Source: JAPHTQ01 sp050302275
Lineage (GTDB): Bacteria > Pseudomonadota > Gammaproteobacteria > Thiohalomonadales > Thiohalomonadaceae
DNA: 64,000 nt
Assembly (NCBI GenBank): GCA_050302275.1
Contig: JBNLAT010000002.1
Coordinates: 60,961 to 124,960 of the forward strand
Direction of reading: 5' to 3'
This document shows, one piece after another, positions 18,349 to 27,616 of this stretch (position 1 is the first letter of the stretch; each line of letters opens with the position of its first letter). The position numbers and the translations under genes are program-made. The notes beneath the pieces were generated by a model that had not been told where the DNA came from, did not search any database, and was given only the letters and a program-made list of their open reading frames with translations.

Positions 18349-19416
18349 ATGCAAGCATACATTAACCACTATATAAGCGTTTTCATCTTTACCCTGGCAT
18401 TAATCCAGTTTTTCTACTTGCCTGCCAAGGAAGTAGGGTTAGTGGATTGTCCCGGGGGACGTAAGGACCATCAAGGTGAAATCCCCCTGGTTGGCGGGTT
18501 GGCTATTTTCTGTGCCTTCACCTTTATTTCACTCTTTCTTCCTATTCATTTAAGGCCTTTTAGCAGTCTGTATATGGGGATGGCTATTTTGTTGGTTGTA
18601 GGCATTGTCGATGACCTACACAACATTAAAGCGGTATCAAAACTGGTTCACCAAATCGCAGCGGCCATACTGATGGTGTCCTGGGGGGGGGTGACGATAA
18701 CAGATCTTGGTGACCTGTTCGGCGGCGGCGCAATAGACATCAATGGCTGGAGTTTTCCATTTACAGTGATGTGCGTCGTTGGGCTCATCAATGCAATAAA
18801 CATGATTGATGGTGCTGATGGTCTGGCGGGTGGAACTGTTGTGATTATGGGGGGGTGGCTTGTTGTGGCTGCCAGTCTCACAGGACAGCCTGATAGTTCA
18901 ACGATACTGATGCTATTTTTGTCGTCTGTTTTGGCATTCTTGCTGTTTAATTTTCGTCATCCATGGTGCAAAAAGGCGTATGTTTTCCTGGGCGATGCGG
19001 GAAGCATGGCACTGGGCTATGTTGTTGCATGGTTTGCCGTTAAGGTTTCTCAACCATCAGTGCATAACGCCATATATCCAATTTCTGTTTTATGGATACT
19101 TGCCCTCCCTGTTTTCGATACGGTTACGCTCATGGTTCGCCGCATGTTGAAAGGTATGAGTCCTTTCGCGGCTGACCGTGAGCATCTTCACCATATATTC
19201 ATCAAGGCAGGTTTTTCACCGGCAGCATCAGTAAATATTCTCCTTCTCTTCGTTATTCTGACTGGGGGGGTTGGGGTCGCTGGATGGTATTACTCTATCC
19301 CCGAATATTATCTAACTACTGGACTGTTTGTGGTGTTATGCATTTATCTTTATTTTGTCTTGCATGCATGGAAAACGATGAAATCATTAAAGAGGCTTCA
19401 ACATTGGCGTACTTGA
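18349..19416 (+). CDS. WecA/TagO-like undecaprenyl-phosphate sugar-1-phosphate transferase
   Basis: 355 residues with about ten or eleven membrane segments. It would start chain synthesis by moving an N-acetylhexosamine-1-phosphate from its UDP carrier to undecaprenyl phosphate on the cytoplasmic side. Family motifs are present: VDDLHNI, NMIDGADGLAGG, FLGDAGS and the HIH-type REHLHHIFIKAG. The coding sequence holds three G tracts (G9 at 18683-18691, G7 at 18849-18855, G7 at 19264-19270), unusual in this AT-rich neighbourhood and possible slippage sites. The sugar specificity is inferred. Confidence 0.9.
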   Translation: MQAYINHYISVFIFTLALIQFFYLPAKEVGLVDCPGGRKDHQGEIPLVGGLAIFCAFTFISLFLPIHLRPFSSLYMGMAILLVVGIVDDLHNIKAVSKLVHQIAAAILMVSWGGVTITDLGDLFGGGAIDINGWSFPFTVMCVVGLINAINMIDGADGLAGGTVVIMGGWLVVAASLTGQPDSSTILMLFLSSVLAFLLFNFRHPWCKKAYVFLGDAGSMALGYVVAWFAVKVSQPSVHNAIYPISVLWILALPVFDTVTLMVRRMLKGMSPFAADREHLHHIFIKAGFSPAASVNILLLFVILTGGVGVAGWYYSIPEYYLTTGLFVVLCIYLYFVLHAWKTMKSLKRLQHWRT

Positions 19417-19488
19417 TTGTTTAAGTGAGTCGACTGAATTGATTAATGATAAAGAGCGTGATGATCGTTCTGTAATGGAAGGGTGTGA

Positions 19489-20574
19489 ATGAGGCAAATT
19501 AATGTAACTAAGTCGCAATTACCAGACCGTCAGCTATTTCATGAGTATGTGGATCGTATTCTGGATTCTGGCTGGCTTACTAATCGTGGTGTATGCGTAC
19601 AAGAACTTGAAGAACGCCTCGAGGAATACTTGGGAGTACCAAATGTCGTCCTGGTCAACAATGCGACGCTTGGATTGCAGGTTGCATATAAGGCACTTGG
19701 GCTTAAAGGTGAAGTTATAACATCCCCTTTCACCTTTATTGCAACAGCAAGCTCCATAGTGTGGGAAGGGCTGGATGTCGTATTCGCGGACATTGATCCT
19801 GAAACATTTAATATTGATGTTGCTGAAATAGAAAAAAACATTTCTGACAGAACATCAGCGATTGTGCCTGTTCATGTATTTGGGAATCCCTGCGATGTTG
19901 AAGCAATTGATGCTGTAGCAAAACAACATGGGGTGAAGGTGATATATGATGCCGCGCATGCTTTTGGTGTCAGATTTAAGGACGAAAGTGTGTTACTGCA
20001 TGGGGATGTTAGTGTTGTCAGTTTTCATGCAACAAAGTTGTTTCACACAATTGAAGGCGGAGCACTAATAATTAAAGATGACGCTCTGTGCGAGCAAGTA
20101 AGGAAAATGATCAATTTTGGCATTACTGGCCAGGAATCCATTGAGTGCCTGGGAATTAATGCCAAGATGAATGAGTTTCAGGCGGCAATGGGGCTGTGCT
20201 TGCTTGATGATATGGATTCTGCTATCTCACGGCGAGGTGACTCTACTAAATTATACGATGAGATTCTTGCAAACAAACTGAAGAGACAATTGTGGAGTGC
20301 CAATTCCACGCGTAATTATGGGTACTATCCTATCCTCTTAGGAAATGAATCTTTGGTAAAGAAAGTGCAAGCTTCACTTAATGAGATTGACGTATATCCT
20401 AGGCGTTATTTTTATCCTTCTCTAGATAGTCTTAAATTTCTCTCGGAAAAATGCTTGTGCCCATTATCTAAAGATGTATCAAGAAGAGTTTTGTGTTTGC
20501 CGTTGTATCCAGATTTGACAGCGGGCCAAGTTACAACGATTTCAAACGTCGTTCTTTCATCTCTGGGGGAATAA
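19489..20574 (+). CDS. DegT/DnrJ/EryC1/StrS family sugar aminotransferase
   Basis: 361-residue PLP enzyme of the family that aminates 3- or 4-keto nucleotide sugars. The internal-aldimine Lys183 lies in SFHATKLFHTIEGGA and the pyridine-nitrogen Asp154 in YDAAHAFG; both are intact. It would introduce an amino group into a deoxysugar of the island polysaccharide, possibly the dTDP-4-keto sugar from RfbB. WbqC-family and ATP-grasp genes downstream may act on that amino sugar; that link is inference. Confidence 0.92.
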   Translation: MRQINVTKSQLPDRQLFHEYVDRILDSGWLTNRGVCVQELEERLEEYLGVPNVVLVNNATLGLQVAYKALGLKGEVITSPFTFIATASSIVWEGLDVVFADIDPETFNIDVAEIEKNISDRTSAIVPVHVFGNPCDVEAIDAVAKQHGVKVIYDAAHAFGVRFKDESVLLHGDVSVVSFHATKLFHTIEGGALIIKDDALCEQVRKMINFGITGQESIECLGINAKMNEFQAAMGLCLLDDMDSAISRRGDSTKLYDEILANKLKRQLWSANSTRNYGYYPILLGNESLVKKVQASLNEIDVYPRRYFYPSLDSLKFLSEKCLCPLSKDVSRRVLCLPLYPDLTAGQVTTISNVVLSSLGE

Positions 20575-20576
20575 GT

Positions 20577-21293
20577 ATGCGCCTTGCGATAATGCAACCA
20601 TATTTTTTTCCGTATATTGGTTATTGGCAGTTGATTTCTGCAGTAGAACGTTTCGTTGTATACGACGATGTAAACTACATTGTAAGAGGTTGGGTTAATC
20701 GCAATAGAATACTAGTTAATGGTAATCCCTCTTACATTACTGTTCCACTTGATCATGCTTCTCAAAATAAAAAAATTAATGAGATTAATGTGCAAGAATC
20801 TGATGTATGGCGTAAGAAAATGCTAAGAACCATCAGTGGTGCATATTGTAAGGCGAATTATTACAACGAAGTATACCCGGTTATAGAAGAACTTATTCAA
20901 TACCATGCTAGAAACCTCTCAGAATACCTGACATATTCTTTGGTGAATTTAGCTAGGTATATAGGGATTGGTGCGGAATTTGTCAAAAGCAGTACGATTT
21001 ATAAAAATAGCAATCTATCTGGCCAGGATCGAATTCTTGATATATGCATGCAAGAAAGTGCGACGACATACATTAATGCCTATGGTGGAATAAAACTTTA
21101 TAACGCAAATTACTTTTTTAGCAATGATATCGATCTGAGTTTCATTTTGCCTAGACAATACTCATATTTACAGCGAAGTAGTGGCTTTACTAAAGATCTG
21201 TCAGTTATTGATGTGTTAATGGAGGTTGGGCCAACTGGCGTTAATGAACTACTCACTGAGTACGATTTGAAGGATGGTGAAATAAATGAGTGA
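20577..21293 (+). CDS. WbqC-family protein
   Basis: The ATG at 20577 (three bases after the previous stop, preceded by a G-rich ribosome binding site) gives 238 residues that open with MRLAIMQPYFFPYIGYWQL, the family's N-terminal motif. WbqC-like proteins are common in O-antigen and capsule clusters but their reaction is not settled; a role in modifying amino sugars is often suggested. It overlaps the methyltransferase gene by 8 bp. Confidence 0.88.
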   Translation: MRLAIMQPYFFPYIGYWQLISAVERFVVYDDVNYIVRGWVNRNRILVNGNPSYITVPLDHASQNKKINEINVQESDVWRKKMLRTISGAYCKANYYNEVYPVIEELIQYHARNLSEYLTYSLVNLARYIGIGAEFVKSSTIYKNSNLSGQDRILDICMQESATTYINAYGGIKLYNANYFFSNDIDLSFILPRQYSYLQRSSGFTKDLSVIDVLMEVGPTGVNELLTEYDLKDGEINE

Positions 21294-22011
21294 TTCGTTA
21301 GATAAGCATGTTGCAGCATATGAGGGTAATAACTTATACGATTTTGATAATGAAATTATGCTTGACTGGTATCCGGGTAGAATTATTGAACGTTCAGAAA
21401 GTAAGAATTCGATTCTGGAGCTTGGGTTAGGGCATGGGCTGACAAGCAAACGATTTTCCGAGCATTTCACAAAGCATACTATTCTTGAAGGCTCACAGGC
21501 CGTAATAAATAACTTTGAAAAGAAATATCCTAATTGTAATTCAGGTCTTGTTAAGACTTTCTTTGAGGAGTACGAGTCTGATGAGACCTACAATGTTATT
21601 GTGATGGGGTTTGTCCTTGAGCATGTCGATGACCCTGTTCAAGTACTTCTTCATTACAAGCAATTCCTTGCACCTGACGGAACGCTCTTTGTCGCTGTTC
21701 CTAACGCTGAATCACTTAATAGGCGGCTTGGACACTTTGCGGGTATGTTACCAGACATGGGCGAGCTTTCTGAAAATGATATCTTACTAGGGCATAAGCG
21801 ATATTACACAGTGGCCTCTTTGAGTGAAGATGTGCAACTTGCTGGCTATGTGATTGATAAAGTAGAAGGAATATATCTAAAACCACTCACTAGCAGTCAG
21901 ATGATTTCTCTAAATCTCGATGATAGCCTTCTAAGTGCGTTATGCAGTGTGGGTGTTGATTACCCTGAGTTATCTTGTGGGATACTTATGCAACTTCGAG
22001 TAAAGCAATGA
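21286..22011 (+). CDS. Class I SAM-dependent methyltransferase
   Basis: 241 residues with a Rossmann-type methyltransferase core. SAM-binding motif I is ILELGLGHG (43-51), and VIVMGFVLEHVDDPV follows as the motif IV/V region of the UbiE/COQ5-like type. In this cluster it probably methylates a sugar or a group attached to one. It overlaps both neighbours (8 bp upstream, 4 bp downstream). Confidence 0.88.
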   Translation: MSDSLDKHVAAYEGNNLYDFDNEIMLDWYPGRIIERSESKNSILELGLGHGLTSKRFSEHFTKHTILEGSQAVINNFEKKYPNCNSGLVKTFFEEYESDETYNVIVMGFVLEHVDDPVQVLLHYKQFLAPDGTLFVAVPNAESLNRRLGHFAGMLPDMGELSENDILLGHKRYYTVASLSEDVQLAGYVIDKVEGIYLKPLTSSQMISLNLDDSLLSALCSVGVDYPELSCGILMQLRVKQ

Positions 22012-22850
22012 GGATATTGGTTGTTGGTGGGAATTCTGCGGTTGCGCAATTATTAGTTCCCTCTTTGACGAAGCTTGGCGAGGTTCTGACTGCGGGGAGG
22101 AGTAATAGCGACTTTCATGTGGATTTTGCTGATTCAATAGACAATTTTTCTATTCCAGGAAATGTCGATGTAGTTGTTAATCTTGTTGCATATTTTACAG
22201 AAAGTAATGGGCAGGACATATTTAATGCGGAGCATGTTAATGCTTTAGGGGCATTAAAGCTTGCGCAAGCCTCTCTAGATGCCGGTGTTAAACATTTCAT
22301 ACATCTGTCAACAATGTCTGTATATCTAAAATCTGGTGAGCCATATTTCGGGATGTATGCATTATCAAAGAGACATGCGGATGAACTTTTGTCGTATTTT
22401 TGTGCAAATTTCCCAATGAGGTTAACAATAATTCGTCCTTCACAAATATATGGCAGTCACACCTATTTTCGTAGGCATCAGCCATTCATTTACACCGCTA
22501 TCGATAATGCAAAAGAGGGACGTGATATCTGTATTTATGGTACGCATGACGCTCAGCGTAATTATATCTACGTGGATGACATGGTAGAGATAATATCACT
22601 TGTGATAAGTAAGAATATTGCTGGCGTGTACTCATGTACGTTCCCGTATAACGTAACACTTTCGAGTGTGGCTGAGTCGGCTATTAACGCATTTGGTAGC
22701 GACTCCAGGATATTTTTTCAAAAAAATAAGGCGGATATCCCAGATAACATATTTCCTTATGATGATTCACTGTATCGTGCAATAGGATTTGTTCCAGCTA
22801 TTTCAATAGAGCAAGGTGTGGCGAAAATTGCGTCCGAGTATCAGGTCTAA
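22008..22850 (+). CDS. NAD-dependent epimerase/dehydratase (extended SDR)
   Basis: The ATG at 22008 overlaps the methyltransferase stop as ATGA and gives 280 residues starting MRILVVGGNSAVA, a variant nucleotide-binding loop. The SDR catalytic Ser lies in HLSTMSVY and the YxxxK in YALSKRHAD. RPSQIYGSH and the YIYVDDMVE segment are typical of nucleotide-sugar SDRs. It likely epimerises or reduces a nucleotide sugar. An ATP-grasp gene follows after 5 bp. Confidence 0.85.
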   Translation: MRILVVGGNSAVAQLLVPSLTKLGEVLTAGRSNSDFHVDFADSIDNFSIPGNVDVVVNLVAYFTESNGQDIFNAEHVNALGALKLAQASLDAGVKHFIHLSTMSVYLKSGEPYFGMYALSKRHADELLSYFCANFPMRLTIIRPSQIYGSHTYFRRHQPFIYTAIDNAKEGRDICIYGTHDAQRNYIYVDDMVEIISLVISKNIAGVYSCTFPYNVTLSSVAESAINAFGSDSRIFFQKNKADIPDNIFPYDDSLYRAIGFVPAISIEQGVAKIASEYQV

Positions 22851-22855
22851 CTAAC

Positions 22856-23833
22856 ATGCAGAATATTTTTGTTTCAGGTGTTAGTGGAATTGTTGGCTAT
22901 GGGATTGCACGATCTATTATGCAATCTGACCGAGATTATAGTGTTGTTGGCTCATCAATCTATGAGGATTCAGTTGCACAAGGTTTTTGTGATTACTTTG
23001 AGCATGCTCCTCCAACTAATGACGATTGCTACATAGATTGGCTTTGCTCGATTATAGACCGCTACTCAATCAATCTACTTATTCCAGGATTGGAAGTGGA
23101 TATGTACAAGTGGTTGGCTAATATCGAGGTGCTTGAGAGAAGTGGTGCAAAACTAGCATTGAACAATCATGAATTGATACATCTTTGTAATGATAAGTGG
23201 AAGTTTTACGAACGATTGCATGACGCATCATTGGGGTGCGATATCCCAACGGTTCTAGAAAAAAACTTCGATTATTGCGCATCTCAATTTGGCTTACCAT
23301 TTTTGTTGAAGCCGAGACACGGTTATGGATCTAAAGGTATTGTTGAAGTAAATAGTGAAGAAGAATTTCTGGCGTTTCAGGATGAAATTGGCCATAACTT
23401 AATGGTTCAACCAATCATAGGTGATGATAGCGAGGAATACACGATATCCGTGTTTGGTGATGGCGTTGGCGCAATGAGCGCCATAATGACGCTTAAAAGA
23501 AAATTATCCAAAGATGGGTTTACTGATAGAGCTGAAGTAGTAAGTTCGAATGAGTTTGAGCAAATTGTTCATGCACTATGTGAAGAGTTTAAGCCAATCG
23601 GTCCAACCAACCTTCAATTTAGAAGGCATGGCGATAATTTTAAATTGCTTGAAATAAACCCAAGGCTTTCATCATCAACATCAATTCGAACTGCATTTGG
23701 ATATAATGAATCTGTAATGGCGATTGAGTATTTTCTATCTGGGACACTTCCTATGCAGCCAGCTATTCGCTCTGGGCGCGCAGTAAGATATGTGGAGGAC
23801 TTTATCTTTTATGAAGATCGGATTGATATCTGA
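22856..23833 (+). CDS. ATP-grasp ligase (carbamoyl-phosphate-synthase-like fold)
   Basis: 325 residues: preATP-grasp Rossmann half (1-100), ATP-binding loop KPRHGYGSKG (152-161), and the metal-binding LLEINPRLSSS near residue 278. ATP-grasp enzymes of this kind join a carboxylate to an amine or thiol via an acyl phosphate. Between sugar-aminating and sugar-modifying genes it may attach an amino acid or other acid to an amino sugar; this is inference. It overlaps the phosphoesterase gene by 23 bp. Confidence 0.85.
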   Translation: MQNIFVSGVSGIVGYGIARSIMQSDRDYSVVGSSIYEDSVAQGFCDYFEHAPPTNDDCYIDWLCSIIDRYSINLLIPGLEVDMYKWLANIEVLERSGAKLALNNHELIHLCNDKWKFYERLHDASLGCDIPTVLEKNFDYCASQFGLPFLLKPRHGYGSKGIVEVNSEEEFLAFQDEIGHNLMVQPIIGDDSEEYTISVFGDGVGAMSAIMTLKRKLSKDGFTDRAEVVSSNEFEQIVHALCEEFKPIGPTNLQFRRHGDNFKLLEINPRLSSSTSIRTAFGYNESVMAIEYFLSGTLPMQPAIRSGRAVRYVEDFIFYEDRIDI

Positions 23834-24482
23834 CATACATGGGAATTATGAAGCGCTTAAGGTGGTTCTTGGTGAGTTGGATAGCCTTGGTGTTGAGCGC
23901 ATATATTGCGCTGGCGACGTTGTTGGTTACTACTGCCAAATTAATGAATGCTGTGATGAGCTTCGACGTAGGCGTATTCAGTGCGTAATGGGGAATCACG
24001 ATTGGTATATGGTTGGTGGCGGATACTGCCCTAGATCGCAAAGCGTTAACGATTGCCTCGTCTATCAGCGGGAAATTATTACGGAAGATAATCTTGCGTG
24101 GCTAAAGACATTTCCAGTCCAACTGGAAATAAACAATATACAAATCGTTCATGGTGGTTGGGCTGACCCAATTGATGAGTATGTTAAACCGACGAAAAAA
24201 TATTTTGAAAATATTTCCGGTGAAATCTTTGTATCTGGCCATACTCATGTTCAAACACTAAAGTTTTTTGGTGAAAAAATATATTGCAATCCAGGCTCTG
24301 TCGGTCAGCCTAGAGATAACGATCCTAGAGCGGCGTTCGCTGTGATTGATGGTAGTGAAGTCACTCTTCATAGGGTGGAGTACGTGCCGGATAAACTATT
24401 CGATTTAATGGCTAAGGCAGGATTTAACGACTACTACTATGGCGGACTACTCACTGGCTCGCGTTATCTGCAACGGCCATAA
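23811..24482 (+). CDS. Metallophosphoesterase (YfcE-like calcineurin superfamily)
   Basis: The ATG at 23811 gives 223 residues beginning MKIGLISDIHGN. All metal ligands of the superfamily are visible: Asp8, His10, Asp36, Asn62/His63, His114, His144 and His146. It is a small single-domain phosphodiesterase/phosphatase. The 23-bp overlap with the ATP-grasp gene implies tight co-expression, so it may act on the product or by-product of that reaction. Confidence 0.9.
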   Translation: MKIGLISDIHGNYEALKVVLGELDSLGVERIYCAGDVVGYYCQINECCDELRRRRIQCVMGNHDWYMVGGGYCPRSQSVNDCLVYQREIITEDNLAWLKTFPVQLEINNIQIVHGGWADPIDEYVKPTKKYFENISGEIFVSGHTHVQTLKFFGEKIYCNPGSVGQPRDNDPRAAFAVIDGSEVTLHRVEYVPDKLFDLMAKAGFNDYYYGGLLTGSRYLQRP

Positions 24483-24517
24483 GACTTTATTCACACAAAT
24501 TCATATTTAGGTGCTGA

Positions 24518-25201
24518 ATGATTATTAGGATTTTTAACAAGTCATATAGGTTACTAAAGGCTATAAGTAACAGGCTGCGCTCGCGAGGGAAAAGAAAGTA
24601 CTTTTGTATTGGCCAAAATAAAACAGGGACCACCTCTGTTAAAAAGGCATTTGAAGATTTAGGGTTCCCTGTCGGGGACCAGGGCGTGGCGCAGCGTATT
24701 GCAGATAAGTATTATTTTTGTGCGGATTTTCAACCAATTATTGAGTATTGCAAGTCTGCGCAAGTCTTTCAGGATATACCATTTAGTTTCCCAGATACTT
24801 TTAAGTATCTTGACCAGGCATTCCCCGGAAGTAAATTCATTCTCACTGTCAGAGATGACGGTGAACAATGGTATAAGTCATTAATAGGATTTCACTCAAA
24901 AGTATTTGGTAACGGAATCGTTCCGTCTGCTGAATGCTTGCAGGAAGATGATTCGTTTATTAAGGGGTTTTGGTATAAGGCTGTTAAGCTTTATGGTGCA
25001 CCTGACGAGGATATTTATAATAAGGAAATATTGATTGATAGCTATAATCGATATAACAAAATTGTAATGGAGTATTTTAAAAATAGGCCGAACGATCTTT
25101 TGATACTCAACGTTGCCGAAAAATGTAGCTATACAAAATTTGTCGAATTTTTGGGCATCAAACCCATATATGATGATTTCCCATGGGAGAATAAGACATG
25201 A
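24518..25201 (+). CDS. Sulfotransferase-like protein
   Basis: 227 residues. The PAPS 5'-phosphosulfate loop reads FCIGQNKTGTTSVKKAF, centred at residues 31-40, and KFILTVRDDGEQWYKS matches the 3'-phosphate-binding region. The form resembles the Sulfotransfer_4-type enzymes. It overlaps a second sulfotransferase gene by 4 bp, so the two act together, probably sulfating different positions of a glycan. Confidence 0.8.
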   Translation: MIIRIFNKSYRLLKAISNRLRSRGKRKYFCIGQNKTGTTSVKKAFEDLGFPVGDQGVAQRIADKYYFCADFQPIIEYCKSAQVFQDIPFSFPDTFKYLDQAFPGSKFILTVRDDGEQWYKSLIGFHSKVFGNGIVPSAECLQEDDSFIKGFWYKAVKLYGAPDEDIYNKEILIDSYNRYNKIVMEYFKNRPNDLLILNVAEKCSYTKFVEFLGIKPIYDDFPWENKT

Positions 25202-26064
25202 GTCTTAGGTCTGCTACTAACTACGTTATGAGTACGCTGCGCCAAATTTTGCCGCTAAAAGAGTTTGAGATGTATGTGTTCATTGTCGGCGCCCAAAAAG
25301 CTGGTACGTCAGCGTTGCATTCGTATTTAGAAATGCATCCATATATATGTACAGGATATACTAAGGAATTACATTTTTTTGACCGTCAAAAGACCTTTGA
25401 GAAAGGATATGCGTTCTATCGAGCATTATTTCCTGCGTTTACCCAAGCCATATATGCGCTAGATTCAACTCCGTCATATTTGTATATGCCATATGTGGCT
25501 TCACGAATATATAAATTTAGGCCGAACTCAAAAATAATAATTATTTTGCGCGATCCCATTTCGCGAGCCCTTTCTGCATTTAATATGTATGAGCAATTGC
25601 GAGGCAATAGAGATTATTTGCGCCAGCTAAATTCATTCTTAGATAAGGACTCTAAAGAATTTTTTTTGCCATTTGTTGAAGGGAAGGTTAAATCGGATAT
25701 TAGATATTTCCTCGATCGCGAATTATCTATAATGAATGGTTCGGCTGTGGGTGATGAGCCGGCACTGATCAGGCGTGGTTTATATGCACCCCAGATTCGC
25801 CGCTTTGTTGAGTTGTTTGGCCGAGATAATATTTTGATACTTTTTAGTGATGAGCTTAAGGAGCAGACAAAACTATCTGTTGATAGGGTGCTTGATTTTA
25901 TTGGGTTGCCGTCGTTGGTACATACCAAGTATGAGCGCAAGCATGTGCGTGAATACACTATAGACGAATCAAGCAAAAAATGGGTTAGTCAATACGCGGG
26001 AGACCTTTTTGAGCAAGACAAGAATGAATTATCAAAATGTTTTGGTCTGGTTGCTCCGTGGTGA
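25198..26064 (+). CDS. Sulfotransferase domain protein (heparan-sulfotransferase-like)
   Basis: 288 residues with an excellent PAPS loop (FIVGAQKAGTSALHSYL, around 28-44), a KELHFFDR segment and the 3'-phosphate motif IIILRDPISRALSAFNMY, as in NDST-type heparan sulfate sulfotransferases. It should transfer sulfate from PAPS to a hydroxyl or amino group of a sugar. Second of three sulfotransferase genes in the island. A T8 run (25660-25667) occurs in the coding sequence. Confidence 0.9.
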   Translation: MSLRSATNYVMSTLRQILPLKEFEMYVFIVGAQKAGTSALHSYLEMHPYICTGYTKELHFFDRQKTFEKGYAFYRALFPAFTQAIYALDSTPSYLYMPYVASRIYKFRPNSKIIIILRDPISRALSAFNMYEQLRGNRDYLRQLNSFLDKDSKEFFLPFVEGKVKSDIRYFLDRELSIMNGSAVGDEPALIRRGLYAPQIRRFVELFGRDNILILFSDELKEQTKLSVDRVLDFIGLPSLVHTKYERKHVREYTIDESSKKWVSQYAGDLFEQDKNELSKCFGLVAPW

Positions 26065-26107
26065 TTTTATCAATACATACCTTAGCATGCTTGTGTAGTG
26101 AAATTGG

Positions 26108-27538
26108 ATGATGGGTTATTCTCGCATTGGCTATGCCGTAAAATGGAATGCCCTAGATGTTATTGTTAGGCATCTACTGAATTTTGTCATTCTTGTCTTA
26201 TTGGCGCGCATGTTGTCACCAGAAGATTTTGGTTTGATGGCAATGTTGGCAGTGTTTGTTACTGTGTCAGGTTTGCTTGTTGATAGTGGATTCGGGTACG
26301 CGCTTATTCAGCACCAGGATGCAAGTCATTCTGATGAGTCTACTATTTTCTTTTTCACCATTTTTTCCGGTCTTATTATCGCGTTGATTTTGTGTGTGGT
26401 CGCACCATTGGTGGCAAAATTTTATGATCAACCAATCCTTGAGAAAATGACTTATTGGATGGCTCTCAATGTATTTCTTAAAGCGTTCGGTGTTATACAT
26501 ACTACTTTGCTTACAAAGAATCTTGATTTCAAAATCATTGCATTATCAAGCGTACTGGCCACACTGGTGTCTGGCGCTACTTCAGTAATAATGGCGATAT
26601 CAGGTATGGGTGTTTGGAGCTTGGTTGGGCAAGCACTCATAAGTACTATTGTGACGACTATTCTATTGTGGACACTTAACTCATGGCGTCCATTGTGGGT
26701 CTTCAAGTTTAATGCTCTAAAGAGGTATTTTAAGTTTGGTGGATATTTACTATGGACGGGTATACTGGCAACCTTACATCAGCATTTGTATGCCTTGCTT
26801 GTCGGAAAACTTCACACTATTGAGGATGTAGGCTATTTTGCTCAGGCTAGTAGAATCCAAAAACTACCGCTTGGCGTTATGGAAAATATTCTTAAACGTA
26901 TCGCATTTCCTGTTTTTTCTAAAGCAGCAAAAGATGTGGTCATTTTGTCGCGTGGAGTTAAAAAATCCCTGTCCGTTGTCATGTTTGTTAATACGCCGTT
27001 TATGATTTGGTTGGCGGTATTGTCTGAACCAATAATTGTTGAAGCGCTTGGTGAAAAATGGCGTGCTGCTTCAGCTGTGCTCCAAGTGCTGGCTTTAGTT
27101 GGTATGTTGTGGCCCCTGCACGCATTAAATATCAACGCACTTCTTGCGCAGGGAAAATCGGATTTGAATGCTAAAATCCAACTATTTAGACTCAGTACTG
27201 CAATTTTAATACTCATCTTTAGTAGTCCGTTTGGTATTGTTGCGATTGCGTATGGACAACTATTAACTTCAATTGTCGTGTTTTTTGTGAATGCATATTA
27301 CAGCAACATCTATCTAAAGTACGGGGCACTAGAGCAGTTGTTGGATTTTTTCCCATACTTATTCGCGTCATTTGTTATGGCTATTTGCGTTTATACCGCA
27401 ATGAATCTTTTTGGCGATAAGATACTAGTCGGGATCGCTGTATCCTCTATTGTGGGAATGATTTGCTATCTGATTGTTTGTCTATTAGTACGCCCTCAGG
27501 TGATAAATGATATTCGTTTATTGATTGCTAGAAAGTGA
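26108..27538 (+). CDS. Oligosaccharide flippase (Wzx/PST type)
   Basis: 476 residues with about 12-14 membrane segments, of the polysaccharide transporter branch of the MOP superfamily (N-terminal LLARMLSPEDFGLMAMLAVF pattern). It would move the undecaprenyl-linked repeat unit across the inner membrane. Position in the middle of the cluster fits a Wzx/Wzy-dependent pathway with the Wzy-like proteins at 29689-31005 and 37266-38621. Confidence 0.9.
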   Translation: MMGYSRIGYAVKWNALDVIVRHLLNFVILVLLARMLSPEDFGLMAMLAVFVTVSGLLVDSGFGYALIQHQDASHSDESTIFFFTIFSGLIIALILCVVAPLVAKFYDQPILEKMTYWMALNVFLKAFGVIHTTLLTKNLDFKIIALSSVLATLVSGATSVIMAISGMGVWSLVGQALISTIVTTILLWTLNSWRPLWVFKFNALKRYFKFGGYLLWTGILATLHQHLYALLVGKLHTIEDVGYFAQASRIQKLPLGVMENILKRIAFPVFSKAAKDVVILSRGVKKSLSVVMFVNTPFMIWLAVLSEPIIVEALGEKWRAASAVLQVLALVGMLWPLHALNINALLAQGKSDLNAKIQLFRLSTAILILIFSSPFGIVAIAYGQLLTSIVVFFVNAYYSNIYLKYGALEQLLDFFPYLFASFVMAICVYTAMNLFGDKILVGIAVSSIVGMICYLIVCLLVRPQVINDIRLLIARK

Positions 27539-27616
27539 GTTTTATTTTGCGTTGCACATTATTCGAGCTAGCTGTTTTTTATGTGCGTAATTGTCCAGTA
27601 ACAGCGATGAACTGTA

